Below, one piece after another: positions 26,336 through 34,930 of a DNA stretch of 40,581 nt. Source of the DNA: an uncultured Coleofasciculus sp. (GTDB taxonomy: Bacteria; Cyanobacteriota; Cyanobacteriia; Cyanobacteriales; Coleofasciculaceae); assembly GCA_937127375.1 (NCBI GenBank), contig CAKZMA010000281.1, forward strand, positions 1-40,581, in the 5' to 3' direction. Every line of letters begins with the position of its first letter. The first letter of the stretch is position 1. A program made the translations under genes and the position numbers. The notes beneath the pieces are model-generated. The model had not been told where the DNA came from. It searched no databases and was given only the letters and a program-made list of their open reading frames with translations.

Positions 26336-27451
26336 ATGTTAAAGAACTTTTGGTACGCTTGTGAATTTAGTTCAGCTATCACCCAGAAACCCAAACAAAT
26401 CTTGATGTTAAATCAGCGATTTGTCCTCTACCGCAATACTCACGGACAAGTCGTCGCGCTAAATGACCAATGTCCCCACCGAGGTGCGGCTCTTTCCCTG
26501 GGTTGGGTTGACAATAACTGTCTGCGTTGTCCCTATCATGGATGGAAATTTCAAGCCGATGGTAAATGCATTGATATTCCCGCCAATGCACCCGAAATGC
26601 CTATCCCCAAGAAAGCGCGTGTTGATAGTTACCCAGTGCAAGAAAAATATGGATTTGTTTGGCTCTTTTATGGGGATTTACCCCCAGAACAACGTCCACC
26701 TTTACCCACACTTCCCGACTCCATTTTCGCCAACTTGCATCCCGTCGAGTACGAGTGTACCGAAAATGCCAACTATGCTCGGATCATGGAAATTAATATG
26801 GACTTTGCCCATGTTATTGCCGTTCACAAGCAATCCTTTGGTCAACGCATTCCCTTGCATAAAACGATTGAGTATCAGGTTGAGGAAGATGCTTGGAGTG
26901 GAGTGGCGACTGTGAATTACGAATCCTTGGGTAACTCCAAGAGTGTGTTGAATTTTTTACTCGGAGGGCGTCCGCAACTCACCACGAGACTGAGCTTTTT
27001 CTTACCCAATGTTACCCTATCGGAAATTAGTATCGGTCGCGGCGGAGCGTTTGACATCAAGCTGATTGTTTTAATTGCTCACCTACCCATTGATGAAGAA
27101 ACCACGGTTGTTAAACGCATCTTTTATCGCAATTTTATCCGTTTCCCCTGGTTGGATGGCTTGTTCCGGAAACTGGATAGTAAACTAACTGAAGAAGATG
27201 CCGTAATTGTCACCAGTTTATCCCCTAAATCAATGCCAAAACTCTCCGAAGAACTTCACGTTGCGGCTGATGCATTGGGTTTGGCTTATCGGAAACTGCG
27301 GCAAAAATATCTGGCGATGGGTTGGGGTTTAGAGTCTACTGAGAAACCCTTCGACAAAGCCAATGAACCTCTAGCCACACCCTCTGATATATTGCGACTT
27401 TCTAGGCGTTCAAACCTGACGGTTACAGGTGTGAAAAATGAAACCGAATAG
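26336..27451 (+). CDS. Rieske-type non-haem iron oxygenase 2
   Basis: The 371-residue paralogue has a first 120 residues matching oxygenase 1 at roughly nine in ten positions (Cys46, His48, Cys65, His68 kept), while the catalytic domain is much more diverged. The iron motif reads EINMDFAHVIAVH: Asp156, His159 and His164 are conserved but the Asn153 of oxygenase 1 is Ile. The start is the ATG at 26336, matching the oxygenase 1 N-terminus, with TTGGAG upstream; a TTG at 26324 would add four residues. Only 36 bp separate it from the preceding gene, so the two are probably co-transcribed. The two enzymes probably act on related but different substrates or positions, which is inference. Confidence 0.85.
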   Translation: MLKNFWYACEFSSAITQKPKQILMLNQRFVLYRNTHGQVVALNDQCPHRGAALSLGWVDNNCLRCPYHGWKFQADGKCIDIPANAPEMPIPKKARVDSYPVQEKYGFVWLFYGDLPPEQRPPLPTLPDSIFANLHPVEYECTENANYARIMEINMDFAHVIAVHKQSFGQRIPLHKTIEYQVEEDAWSGVATVNYESLGNSKSVLNFLLGGRPQLTTRLSFFLPNVTLSEISIGRGGAFDIKLIVLIAHLPIDEETTVVKRIFYRNFIRFPWLDGLFRKLDSKLTEEDAVIVTSLSPKSMPKLSEELHVAADALGLAYRKLRQKYLAMGWGLESTEKPFDKANEPLATPSDILRLSRRSNLTVTGVKNETE

Positions 27452-27630
27452 TTATGTTTGCAACTGAATCAGGACTTGCAGTAACAGGAAACGCCAGAGA
27501 TTTTGGGTGATTTTACCGGATTTAGGCAGTATTTGGCAGCAATTCATTGATCCAAAACCCAAAACTATACCCTTTTTTGCACGATTCATTGATTGAAATA
27601 AACCCAACAATCAGGAGGTAAATATTTAAG

Positions 27631-29679
27631 ATGAAACAACCCAAAACCCAAGCCCCAACTCCCAACCCCACCCCAGGTGATGATGTTCTGGTTGGCACAT
27701 TAGGGAATGATGTCATTTTTGCCCAAGCGGGGGATGATAGCGTATTCGCGATTGATGGTGATGATTTAGTGTTTGGTGGTGACGGAAATGACGATCTCAC
27801 TGGCGGGATTGGCAATGATTTTATTGATGGTGGTGAAGGAGATGACCAACTTTTTGGAGATCTAGATATTAATCAAGACTCTGACACGGGTTTACCTGGG
27901 AATGACTTTCTCAATGGCGGCGCGGGTGATGATATTATTTTTGGCGGCTTTGGCGATGATATCCTCAAGGGTGGAAGTGGCATTGACAATCTCTTTGGTC
28001 AAGATGGCAATGATATCCTCAATGGCGATAACGGAAATGATAACCTCAATGGTGGTGAGGGTGACGATATTTTCTTTGGCGGTAATGGAAACGATCGCGT
28101 CTTTGCTGGTGCGGGGAATGACCTCCTGTTTGGGGATGGGGGGAACGACCGACTCAATGGGGATACCGGAGATGACACCATTAATGGGGGTCGGGGTGAT
28201 GATTTAGTTATCGGGAACCTGGGTAATGATATCCTTAATGGCGACAAAGGAGATGACGAACTGGTTGGAAATGCTGGTAATGACTCCCTGTCTGGGGGTG
28301 ATGGGAATGACCGATTAGTGGGTTCTAACCCCTTTACTGGCGTACCCAATATTGGCGGTGATTTGGATACCTTAACCGGGGGTCAAGGAAGTGACACCTT
28401 TGTCTTTGGTATCGGTACGGATGTCTTCTACACCGATGATGGTAATAACGACTTCGCCCTAATTACAGACTTTGATTTAACTCAAGATTTGATTGAACTT
28501 CCCGCCAATCTATCCGGTACATTCAGCTTAGGTGCAACCCCGGCTGATGTTCCCCAAGGAACCGCCTTATTTTTCGATAATGATCTGATTGGTGTGATTG
28601 CAGGTATTACTCCACAACAACTCAGTTTAGACAGCGATCGCTTTATTTTCGTTGCAGAACCCACGAACACCCAAGCCCCAACTCCCAACCCCACCCCAGG
28701 TGATGATGTTCTGGTTGGCACATTAGGGAATGATGTCATTTTTGCCCAAGCGGGGGATGATAGCGTATTCGCGATTGATGGTGATGATTTAGTGTTTGGT
28801 GGTGACGGAAATGACGATCTCACTGGCGGGATTGGCAATGATTTTATTGATGGTGGTGAAGGAGATGACCAACTTTTTGGAGATCTAGATATTAATCAAG
28901 ACTCTGACACGGGTTTACCTGGGAATGACTTTCTCAATGGCGGCGCGGGTGATGATATTATTTTTGGCGGCTTTGGCGATGATATCCTCAAGGGTGGAAG
29001 TGGCATTGACAATCTCTTTGGTCAAGATGGCAATGATATCCTCAATGGCGATAACGGAAATGATAACCTCAATGGTGGTGAGGGTGACGATATTTTCTTT
29101 GGCGGTAATGGAAACGATCGCGTCTTTGCTGGTGCGGGGAATGACCTCCTGTTTGGGGATGGGGGGAACGACCGACTCAATGGGGATACCGGAGATGACA
29201 CCATTAATGGGGGTCGGGGTGATGATTTAGTTATCGGGAACCTGGGTAATGATATCCTTAATGGCGACAAAGGAGATGACGAACTGGTTGGAAATGCTGG
29301 TAATGACTCCCTGTCTGGGGGTGATGGGAATGACCGATTAGTGGGTTCTAACCCCTTTACTGGCGTACCCAATATTGGCGGTGATTTGGATACCTTAACC
29401 GGGGGTCAAGGAAGTGACACCTTTGTCTTTGGTATCGGTACGGATGTCTTCTACACCGATGATGGTAATAACGACTTCGCCCTAATTACAGACTTTGATT
29501 TAACTCAAGATTTGATTGAACTTCCCGCCAATCTATCCGGTACATTCAGCTTAGGTGCAACCCCGGCTGATGTTCCCCAAGGAACCGCCTTATTTTTCGA
29601 TAATGATCTGATTGGTGTGATTGCAGGTATTACTCCACAACAACTCAGTTTAGACAGCGATCGCTTTGTCTTTGTCTAG
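27631..29679 (+). CDS. RTX (haemolysin-type calcium-binding repeat) protein with duplicated halves
   Basis: The 682-residue protein is made of two copies of a 333-residue unit. Each unit starts TQAPTPNPTPGDDVLVGTLGND, carries many GGxGxDxLxG-type nonapeptides that bind calcium in a beta-roll, and ends with a GGQGSDTFVFG...LITDFDLTQDLIELP domain typical of cyanobacterial RTX proteins. There is no N-terminal signal peptide. Secretion by a type I system through the C-terminus is the family norm, but no dedicated HlyB/HlyD pair with that specificity is seen, only devBCA downstream. The ribosome binding site CAGGAGG lies about 12 bases before the ATG. No enzymatic domain is visible, so the role may be structural or calcium-responsive. 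Confidence 0.88.
   Translation: MKQPKTQAPTPNPTPGDDVLVGTLGNDVIFAQAGDDSVFAIDGDDLVFGGDGNDDLTGGIGNDFIDGGEGDDQLFGDLDINQDSDTGLPGNDFLNGGAGDDIIFGGFGDDILKGGSGIDNLFGQDGNDILNGDNGNDNLNGGEGDDIFFGGNGNDRVFAGAGNDLLFGDGGNDRLNGDTGDDTINGGRGDDLVIGNLGNDILNGDKGDDELVGNAGNDSLSGGDGNDRLVGSNPFTGVPNIGGDLDTLTGGQGSDTFVFGIGTDVFYTDDGNNDFALITDFDLTQDLIELPANLSGTFSLGATPADVPQGTALFFDNDLIGVIAGITPQQLSLDSDRFIFVAEPTNTQAPTPNPTPGDDVLVGTLGNDVIFAQAGDDSVFAIDGDDLVFGGDGNDDLTGGIGNDFIDGGEGDDQLFGDLDINQDSDTGLPGNDFLNGGAGDDIIFGGFGDDILKGGSGIDNLFGQDGNDILNGDNGNDNLNGGEGDDIFFGGNGNDRVFAGAGNDLLFGDGGNDRLNGDTGDDTINGGRGDDLVIGNLGNDILNGDKGDDELVGNAGNDSLSGGDGNDRLVGSNPFTGVPNIGGDLDTLTGGQGSDTFVFGIGTDVFYTDDGNNDFALITDFDLTQDLIELPANLSGTFSLGATPADVPQGTALFFDNDLIGVIAGITPQQLSLDSDRFVFV
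27646..29667. repeat. Exact-looking 999-bp in-frame tandem duplication
   Basis: Positions 27646-28644 and 28669-29667 are direct repeats with an offset of 1023 bp (341 codons). No differences were found by eye, including at synonymous positions. The repeat stays in frame and doubles the RTX protein. Confidence 0.9.
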
Positions 29680-29694
29680 ATAATACTCCGTTCT

Positions 29695-29822
29695 CGAACA
29701 GGGAACAAAAGATGGGAGAGATCCCCTTCTACTCTTCTACTTCACTAAGTAGCTGAATATCAATTCTTTCCGCTGTACTAGGAAATGCAAAGAAGCCTCA
29801 AATCCCTACTGTTCCCTGTTCG
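29695..29822. repeat. 13-bp perfect inverted repeat between RTX gene and devB
   Basis: CGAACAGGGAACA (29695-29707) is the exact complement of TGTTCCCTGTTCG (29810-29822), with 102 bp between. It lies just after the RTX stop. It could be a small MITE-like insertion, a long-range hairpin or part of a terminator. No frame inside is long enough to judge. Confidence 0.55.
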
Positions 29823-29884
29823 GTGATCTCAACCGTTAACGTTAATGAAAGCCCGACTACTTACCGCTCTTCACACGAGTGACC

Positions 29885-31084
29885 ATGAACCTCCAATCCT
29901 TACCTAAGCCTTCAAATCGAGGAATGCTTGTCCTGATTATTACCGCCACCGCGATCGCAGGGACTACTGCATTTTATGGTATTTCCCAAGTTCAACCCAC
30001 CAGTCAACCCTCTGAAGTTCGGCAAACAGTACCCACAGTTCGCCAAGTCACCGCTTTGGGACGCATCGAACCCGCCGCCGAGGTGATTAATGTTTCTGTC
30101 CCGGCGACGTTAAGCAATGATCGGGTGGGTCAACTGTTAGTGCAACGGGGTGATTCCGTTGAGGCGGATCAGGTGATCGCGATTATGAATTCCCAAAATC
30201 GTCTGCAAACTGCCTTACTCGAAGCCCAAGCCCAGGTCAAAGTCGCCCAAGCTGAATTAGCCCAGGTGAAAGCCGGGGCAAAATCTGGAGAGATTGCGGC
30301 TCAAAAATCGGAAATTGTTCGCCTTCAGAAAAATCTAGAGGGGGAACTTGCCACCCAACAAGCCGCGATCGCCCGTTGGCAAGCTGAAGTCAAAACTGCC
30401 CAGGCTGAGTATGATCGCTATTTGTGGCTTTATCAAGAAGGTGCGATTTCGGCTTCAGAGTTAGACCAAAAGAAACTGGTTCTGGATACCACTCAAGCAC
30501 AATTGAACCAAGCCAGCGCTCAACAAGACCAAAGTGCGGACACAATTCGGGAGCAAATCCGACAAGCTCAAGCTAACTTAGATAAGATTGCAGAGATACG
30601 TCCCGTTGATGTGCAGATCGCCCAAGCGCAGGTGGATAGGGCGATAGCCGCCGTGAAAAAAGCGCAAGCGGATCTGGCTGAAGTCTACATTCGCGCCCCG
30701 ATCGCTGGTCGAATTCTGGATATTTATGCCCAATCTGGAGAAGTGGTGGACGCCACAGGTATCGCCCAGTTAGGACAAACCAGCCAGATGCAAGTCGTCG
30801 CAGAAGTCTATCAGACTGACATTGGTGAGGTTCGGGAAGGTCAAACTGCAATGATTACCAGCTCATCTTTTTCCGGTGAACTGCGGGGAACGGTTCAACA
30901 GATTGGATTACAGGTGCTGCAACAAGAAGTTACCAGTGGTGAACCGGGAGAAAATCTAGATCGCCGGGTTATCCAAGTGAGAATTGGACTCAATCCAGAC
31001 GATAGCCAACGGGTGGCTAATTTAACCAATTTGCAAGTCCAAGTGGCGATTCAACTGGATGCGCCATCCACGACGACTCAGTAA
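29885..31084 (+). CDS. devB: DevB-like membrane fusion protein of ABC exporter
   Basis: The 399-residue protein has an N-terminal membrane anchor (about 13-33), a biotinyl-lipoyl half-motif around VQRGDSVEADQVIAIMNS, a long alpha-helical hairpin rich in Gln/Ala (about 100-260, coiled coil), the second lipoyl half (VYIRAPIAGRILDIYAQSGEVV) and a beta-barrel region. This is the HlyD-type adaptor layout of cyanobacterial DevB, which links the DevAC inner-membrane transporter to a TolC-like outer-membrane pore. The start is the ATG at 29885; a GTG two codons earlier is possible. The following devC and devA complete the exporter. In heterocyst formers DevBCA exports glycolipids, but many paralogues with other cargo exist, so the substrate is open. 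Confidence 0.88.
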   Translation: MNLQSLPKPSNRGMLVLIITATAIAGTTAFYGISQVQPTSQPSEVRQTVPTVRQVTALGRIEPAAEVINVSVPATLSNDRVGQLLVQRGDSVEADQVIAIMNSQNRLQTALLEAQAQVKVAQAELAQVKAGAKSGEIAAQKSEIVRLQKNLEGELATQQAAIARWQAEVKTAQAEYDRYLWLYQEGAISASELDQKKLVLDTTQAQLNQASAQQDQSADTIREQIRQAQANLDKIAEIRPVDVQIAQAQVDRAIAAVKKAQADLAEVYIRAPIAGRILDIYAQSGEVVDATGIAQLGQTSQMQVVAEVYQTDIGEVREGQTAMITSSSFSGELRGTVQQIGLQVLQQEVTSGEPGENLDRRVIQVRIGLNPDDSQRVANLTNLQVQVAIQLDAPSTTTQ

Positions 31085-31185
31085 GTACCTAAATTTAAAT
31101 TTAGTCAGGTTGAGTTAAGAATTGTCAAACTCCTCAATCTCTTACTATTCCCTGTTAAGAGTTCCCTTTCCTCACCATCATTGCC

Positions 31186-32355
31186 ATGTTTCACCAATTC
31201 TTCCGCAAAACCCCACTTGCTTGGTTACAAATGAGTCGCCAAAAGGCACGGTTGCTGGCTGCGATCGCAGGCATTGCCTTTGCTGATTTTCTCATGTTTT
31301 TTCAACTGGGAGTCAGAGATGCTCTCTATGATTCCCAGGTTCGTCCTTATACGACACTCCAAGGGGATTTATTTTTAGTGAATAAATTGTCAGATAATCT
31401 GGCATCAATCAAAAGTTTCTCACGAGCGAATCTTTATCAAGCCGCAGGCATTAATGGTGTCGAGTCCGTTAGCTTACTATATATTGGTCAAGCCGCTTGG
31501 CGCAATCCGGATAACCAAGCCAGTCGTCAAATCTTTGTCTATGGAATCGAGCCGAATCAGCCAGCGTTTAATTTGCCGGATGTGAATCAACAACTCGATC
31601 AACTGAAGTTATTAAATCACGCCTTATTTGACCGAGCCGGAACCCTGGATCAAATTGGCGATGTTCCCGCGTTGCTGGAAGAAGAGAATCCGCTTTCGGT
31701 TCAGGCAAATGATTTGCAAATTCAAATTGTGGGATTATTTACACTGGGTAGCTCCTTTTCGGCGATTGGTAGTTTAATTACCAGTGATTCTACTTTTTTG
31801 CGCTTGTTTCCTGAACGACAAGTAGATGACATTGATTTAGGGATTATTCAAGTCAACTCTGATGCCAATATTGAGCAGGTACGGTCAGATTTACGAAAGA
31901 TTTTACCCGATGATTTACTGATCTTAACGATTGATGAATTTGCCGCTCGTGAACTTGCCTATTGGAATACGGGATCGGCGATCGGTCCAACGTTTAACCT
32001 GGGTGTGGCGATTGGCTTTTTGGTGGGAGCGGTGATTGTTTATCAAATTCTTTACACTGATGTTTCTGATCATTTACCTGAATACGCGACATTGAAGGCA
32101 ATGGGCTATAGTGATGCCTATCTGATTGGAGTTCTCACTCAAGAGGCTTTGCTGTTAGCCGCTTTGGGCTTTGTGCCAGGGTTTTTACTCTCTAGTGGAC
32201 TGTATAACCTGTTTCAGTCTGCCACACTTTTACCCATTGGCATGAAACTCTCTCGTGCGATAACGGTGTTGGCATTGACGATGATTATGTGTGTTGGTGC
32301 CGGCGCGATCGCGTTGCGAAAATTGCAGCAAGCTGATCCGGCGGATATTTTTTAA
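31186..32355 (+). CDS. devC: DevC-like ABC exporter permease
   Basis: The 389-residue FtsX/MacB-type permease starts TPLAWLQMSRQKARLLAAIAGIAFADFLMFFQLG, the characteristic DevC opening with the first membrane helix. A large periplasmic domain (about 45-265) follows, then three C-terminal membrane helices around VAIGFLVGAVIVYQIL, LLLAALGFVPGFLL and VLALTMIMCVGAGAIAL, ending in LRKLQQADPADIF. Between the helices is PEYATLKAMGY, the conserved cytoplasmic loop that contacts the ATPase. It lies 101 bp after devB and presumably in the same operon. Confidence 0.9.
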   Translation: MFHQFFRKTPLAWLQMSRQKARLLAAIAGIAFADFLMFFQLGVRDALYDSQVRPYTTLQGDLFLVNKLSDNLASIKSFSRANLYQAAGINGVESVSLLYIGQAAWRNPDNQASRQIFVYGIEPNQPAFNLPDVNQQLDQLKLLNHALFDRAGTLDQIGDVPALLEEENPLSVQANDLQIQIVGLFTLGSSFSAIGSLITSDSTFLRLFPERQVDDIDLGIIQVNSDANIEQVRSDLRKILPDDLLILTIDEFAARELAYWNTGSAIGPTFNLGVAIGFLVGAVIVYQILYTDVSDHLPEYATLKAMGYSDAYLIGVLTQEALLLAALGFVPGFLLSSGLYNLFQSATLLPIGMKLSRAITVLALTMIMCVGAGAIALRKLQQADPADIF

Positions 32356-32357
32356 TC

Positions 32358-32381
32358 GGGAATGGGGAATGGGGAATGGGG
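32358..32381 (+). repeat. GGGGAAT tandem repeat
   Basis: Four G-runs (3, 4, 4, 4) separated by AAT lie directly after the devC stop. The block is a short tandem repeat and a possible G-quadruplex in the transcript between devC and devA. Confidence 0.6.
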
Positions 32382-32501
32382 AATAGTAAGGATTTGATTA
32401 TTCTGAAACTTTATTATTAAAGCGGACAAAGTTTATGTTTAAATAATCATTAATTAAAGTTATTTTAAGCCTCCCAAAAATCACTAAAAATAGTAGAAAA
32501 G

Positions 32502-33260
32502 ATGCCCAATTATACTTCACCAATTAACCCTGTAATTTCAGTTCACCATCTCAATCATTACTTTGGTCGAGGTGAACTCCGTAAACAAGTATTATTTGAT
32601 ATCAATCTAGATATTTACCCCGGAGAGATTGTGATTATGACTGGACCATCGGGTTCAGGGAAAACCACTTTATTAGCACTCGTTGGTGGATTGAGATCGG
32701 CTCAAGAAGGCAGTCTCACGATTTTGGGACAAGAAATGTGTGGTGCGAGTAAGCGTCAACTGATGCAAGTGCGGCAAAAAATTGGCTATATTTTTCAAGC
32801 ACACAACTTACTTACATTCCTAACGGCGAAGCAGAATGTCCGCATGTCCTTGGAACTGCACGATCGCTACCTGAATCGAGATATCGATCGACTCGCAACC
32901 GAGACACTCAACGCCGTTGGTTTAGGCGATCGCCTCGATTACTATCCAGAGAATCTTTCTGGGGGACAAAAACAGCGAGTTGCGATCGCCCGTGCGTTAG
33001 CCAGTCATCCCCAAATTGTCCTGGCTGATGAACCGACGGCTTCCCTGGATAAAAAATCGGGTCGGGATGTTGTCGAAATTATGCAGCGTTTAGCTAAAGA
33101 GCAAGGGTGTACAATTTTGCTGGTTACCCATGATAATCGGATTCTGGACGTGGCTGATCGGATTATTCAGATGGAAGATGGTTTTTTGGTAGAAGCAGCA
33201 CAGGATAAGTTTTTGACGACTTCCATGCAAGCAGGGGGAGGAAATCGGAGTTTATCGTGA
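32502..33260 (+). CDS. devA: DevA-like ABC exporter ATP-binding protein
   Basis: The 252-residue ATPase carries Walker A GPSGSGKTTL (about 48-57), the ABC signature LSGGQKQRVAIARAL (about 152-166), Walker B IVLADEPTASLD (about 173-184) and the switch histidine in LLVTHD. The layout is that of the LolD/MacB group, which includes DevA. It energises the DevC permease. The gene begins 146 bp after devC. No good Shine-Dalgarno is seen before the ATG, so translation may be weaker than that of its neighbours. Confidence 0.92.
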   Translation: MPNYTSPINPVISVHHLNHYFGRGELRKQVLFDINLDIYPGEIVIMTGPSGSGKTTLLALVGGLRSAQEGSLTILGQEMCGASKRQLMQVRQKIGYIFQAHNLLTFLTAKQNVRMSLELHDRYLNRDIDRLATETLNAVGLGDRLDYYPENLSGGQKQRVAIARALASHPQIVLADEPTASLDKKSGRDVVEIMQRLAKEQGCTILLVTHDNRILDVADRIIQMEDGFLVEAAQDKFLTTSMQAGGGNRSLS

Positions 33261-33386
33261 TGTCAAAAGACAGGTTATTGTCTCCCCCATTTTCAACCTA
33301 AGTATACCCCGCATAACTAATATTTAATAGTCATTTTTTTAGTTATTGGATTTTACCGCAATCTATTTAGGATTGTTATATATAGG

Positions 33387-34583
33387 TTAAAATTTAACAA
33401 ATGAGTGGTTTTTGTTTTGTTGAGGTTTGTTCAATTGTGCTAATTGAGCGTGAATCTTTTTAAAGTCCCTGATGTGCTGGTCACTGAGGAAAGCCGTAAG
33501 GGGTTCCCAGGTATTTTCACTCGATTTAGCCCTCATAATTTCAGTATTAGAAGGTAAATGAATTAGGGATAATTGTCCAGCTTTTAGGGTGGCTTGGTAA
33601 TTCCTTCCTTTGAGACAGTTTGTCTTTTGGCTAGCCAGCAAATTCTTGAGAACTGTGGCAACAAACTGAGTGCGATGCCATTGAGTGGAAGAGACTTGAG
33701 TCGAGTTTGTAGAGCGGCTATCAGAGGGAGGTGTTTTTGAGTTACACAATTGCTGGATTTGCAGATAATCCCTGGAAGAATCATAGCTGACGTTTCGATA
33801 CTTTTGCAGTCCCCTTAGGGTATAAGCCTTTCCCAGTCGGGAACCTTTAAAAGCGAGTCCCTTAAAGCCATAGCTGATACCAGTAAGGTTTCCGGAGTCG
33901 TTGGCAGAAATGCGGACATTCACATCGGCTGTGGTTAGTTGTTTAATTAGGTTAGGTAACGTCAGAGGAATAGAGGTGAAGTGGTCAATTGTTTCCTGGA
34001 GATGCTGCTTGATAGGTTTCTCTGGGGGAGATAAACGCAAACCCCTTTCGTATTGGAATGTCTCCCGTCGGCGTCGCCGTTCCTGTCCAGTGGAAGGAGC
34101 CTGTTTTTCACTGTCCCAACTTGGTGTTACTGGGGTAAGATTATACTGTTTTTCTAGTTCTCTGAGGGTTCGTTCAGAACGCTTCCAGTCCATCCAGGAG
34201 GATACGGTTAATCCATCGGTGATTTGCACCCGATTGACTACAATATGGAAATGCGATCGCACTTTACCTTCTTCGGTGGTTGTGTCGTTATGAGAGTAGA
34301 GAACCCACTGGCATTCAGAACATCCGATTTTGTTCAGGTAGGTTTGAGCAAATTGCAAGACTTGGAGTGTAGAGAGTTTTTCGTCGGGGTGGGGACTTAA
34401 GGAGATGTGAGCAACGGGAAATTTGACTCGGTTGGAACGGCGGGAAACCAGGTGGAAGGCTTGAGAGAATTCTTCTCTGGTGGTGCCTAGCATATTGCCA
34501 CCCAGGTATTGGGCGTCGGGTTTGCTTTCAATATATCGTAGCAGACTGTTGAAGTCGGAGCCTTTGGTGATTTTGCCAATCAT
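33387..34583 (-). CDS. Mobilisation relaxase (MobA/VirD2-like)
   Basis: This 398-residue protein has the N-terminal relaxase fold: a candidate nicking tyrosine Tyr17 in LLRYIESKPDA, His98 in LYSHND, and the metal-binding HFHIVVNRV (His111, His113, Asn117). A basic region (RRRRRETFQYERG) follows and the C-terminal half is of unknown function. Relaxases nick at oriT and lead a single DNA strand into a recipient during conjugation. Its ATG overlaps the stop of the upstream accessory gene by 4 bp (ATGA), showing translational coupling. No coupling protein or type IV secretion genes are seen, so the element would be mobilisable rather than self-transmissible, or is a remnant. It converges on devA. 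Confidence 0.85.
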   Translation of the reverse strand: MIGKITKGSDFNSLLRYIESKPDAQYLGGNMLGTTREEFSQAFHLVSRRSNRVKFPVAHISLSPHPDEKLSTLQVLQFAQTYLNKIGCSECQWVLYSHNDTTTEEGKVRSHFHIVVNRVQITDGLTVSSWMDWKRSERTLRELEKQYNLTPVTPSWDSEKQAPSTGQERRRRRETFQYERGLRLSPPEKPIKQHLQETIDHFTSIPLTLPNLIKQLTTADVNVRISANDSGNLTGISYGFKGLAFKGSRLGKAYTLRGLQKYRNVSYDSSRDYLQIQQLCNSKTPPSDSRSTNSTQVSSTQWHRTQFVATVLKNLLASQKTNCLKGRNYQATLKAGQLSLIHLPSNTEIMRAKSSENTWEPLTAFLSDQHIRDFKKIHAQLAQLNKPQQNKNHSFVKF

Positions 34584-34930
34584 TTTTCGTCTAGGGATTC
34601 AGGTGGGTTGAGGAGTTGGGATTGTACAGTTTTGAGTAAGTCCAGGACTTGTGCAACGGCTTCTGTGGCTTCAGCGATATTGGAAATGTCTTGTCCGGAT
34701 GTTACAGCCGCGTTCATCGCTAAAACCTGTTGGTTGAGACTGTTGCTGATTTGACCCAGTTGGAGGACTAAGTGGTAGTTGACCTCTGGTGGTTGAGTGG
34801 GTATTTCTCGCCGGGAAGCGCAGCGTCTGAGATATTCAGAAAGACTTATCCCGGCTTTTTGAGCTTTAATCAGCCAGCTTTTTTTCTCAGTCGGTGTGAC
34901 TCGGATTTTAATTTCAGTTGTTTTGTTCAT
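34580..34930 (-). CDS. MobC-like ribbon-helix-helix mobilisation accessory protein
   Basis: The 116-residue protein starts TTEIKIRVTPTEKKSWLIKAQ and continues GISLSEYLRRCA, the ribbon-helix-helix pattern of MobC/relaxosome accessory proteins. The rest, including NYHLVLQLGQISNSLNQQV, fits the MobC helical tail. Such proteins bind oriT and help the relaxase. The gene overlaps the relaxase gene by 4 bp, and oriT is expected just upstream, to the right in this window. Confidence 0.85.
   Translation of the reverse strand: MNKTTEIKIRVTPTEKKSWLIKAQKAGISLSEYLRRCASRREIPTQPPEVNYHLVLQLGQISNSLNQQVLAMNAAVTSGQDISNIAEATEAVAQVLDLLKTVQSQLLNPPESLDEK

Noticed and set aside
27999-29372. Antisense frames within the RTX gene, present twice
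   Set aside because: Ser/Pro-rich shadows of the GGxGxD repeats; they are duplicated only because the host DNA is duplicated.
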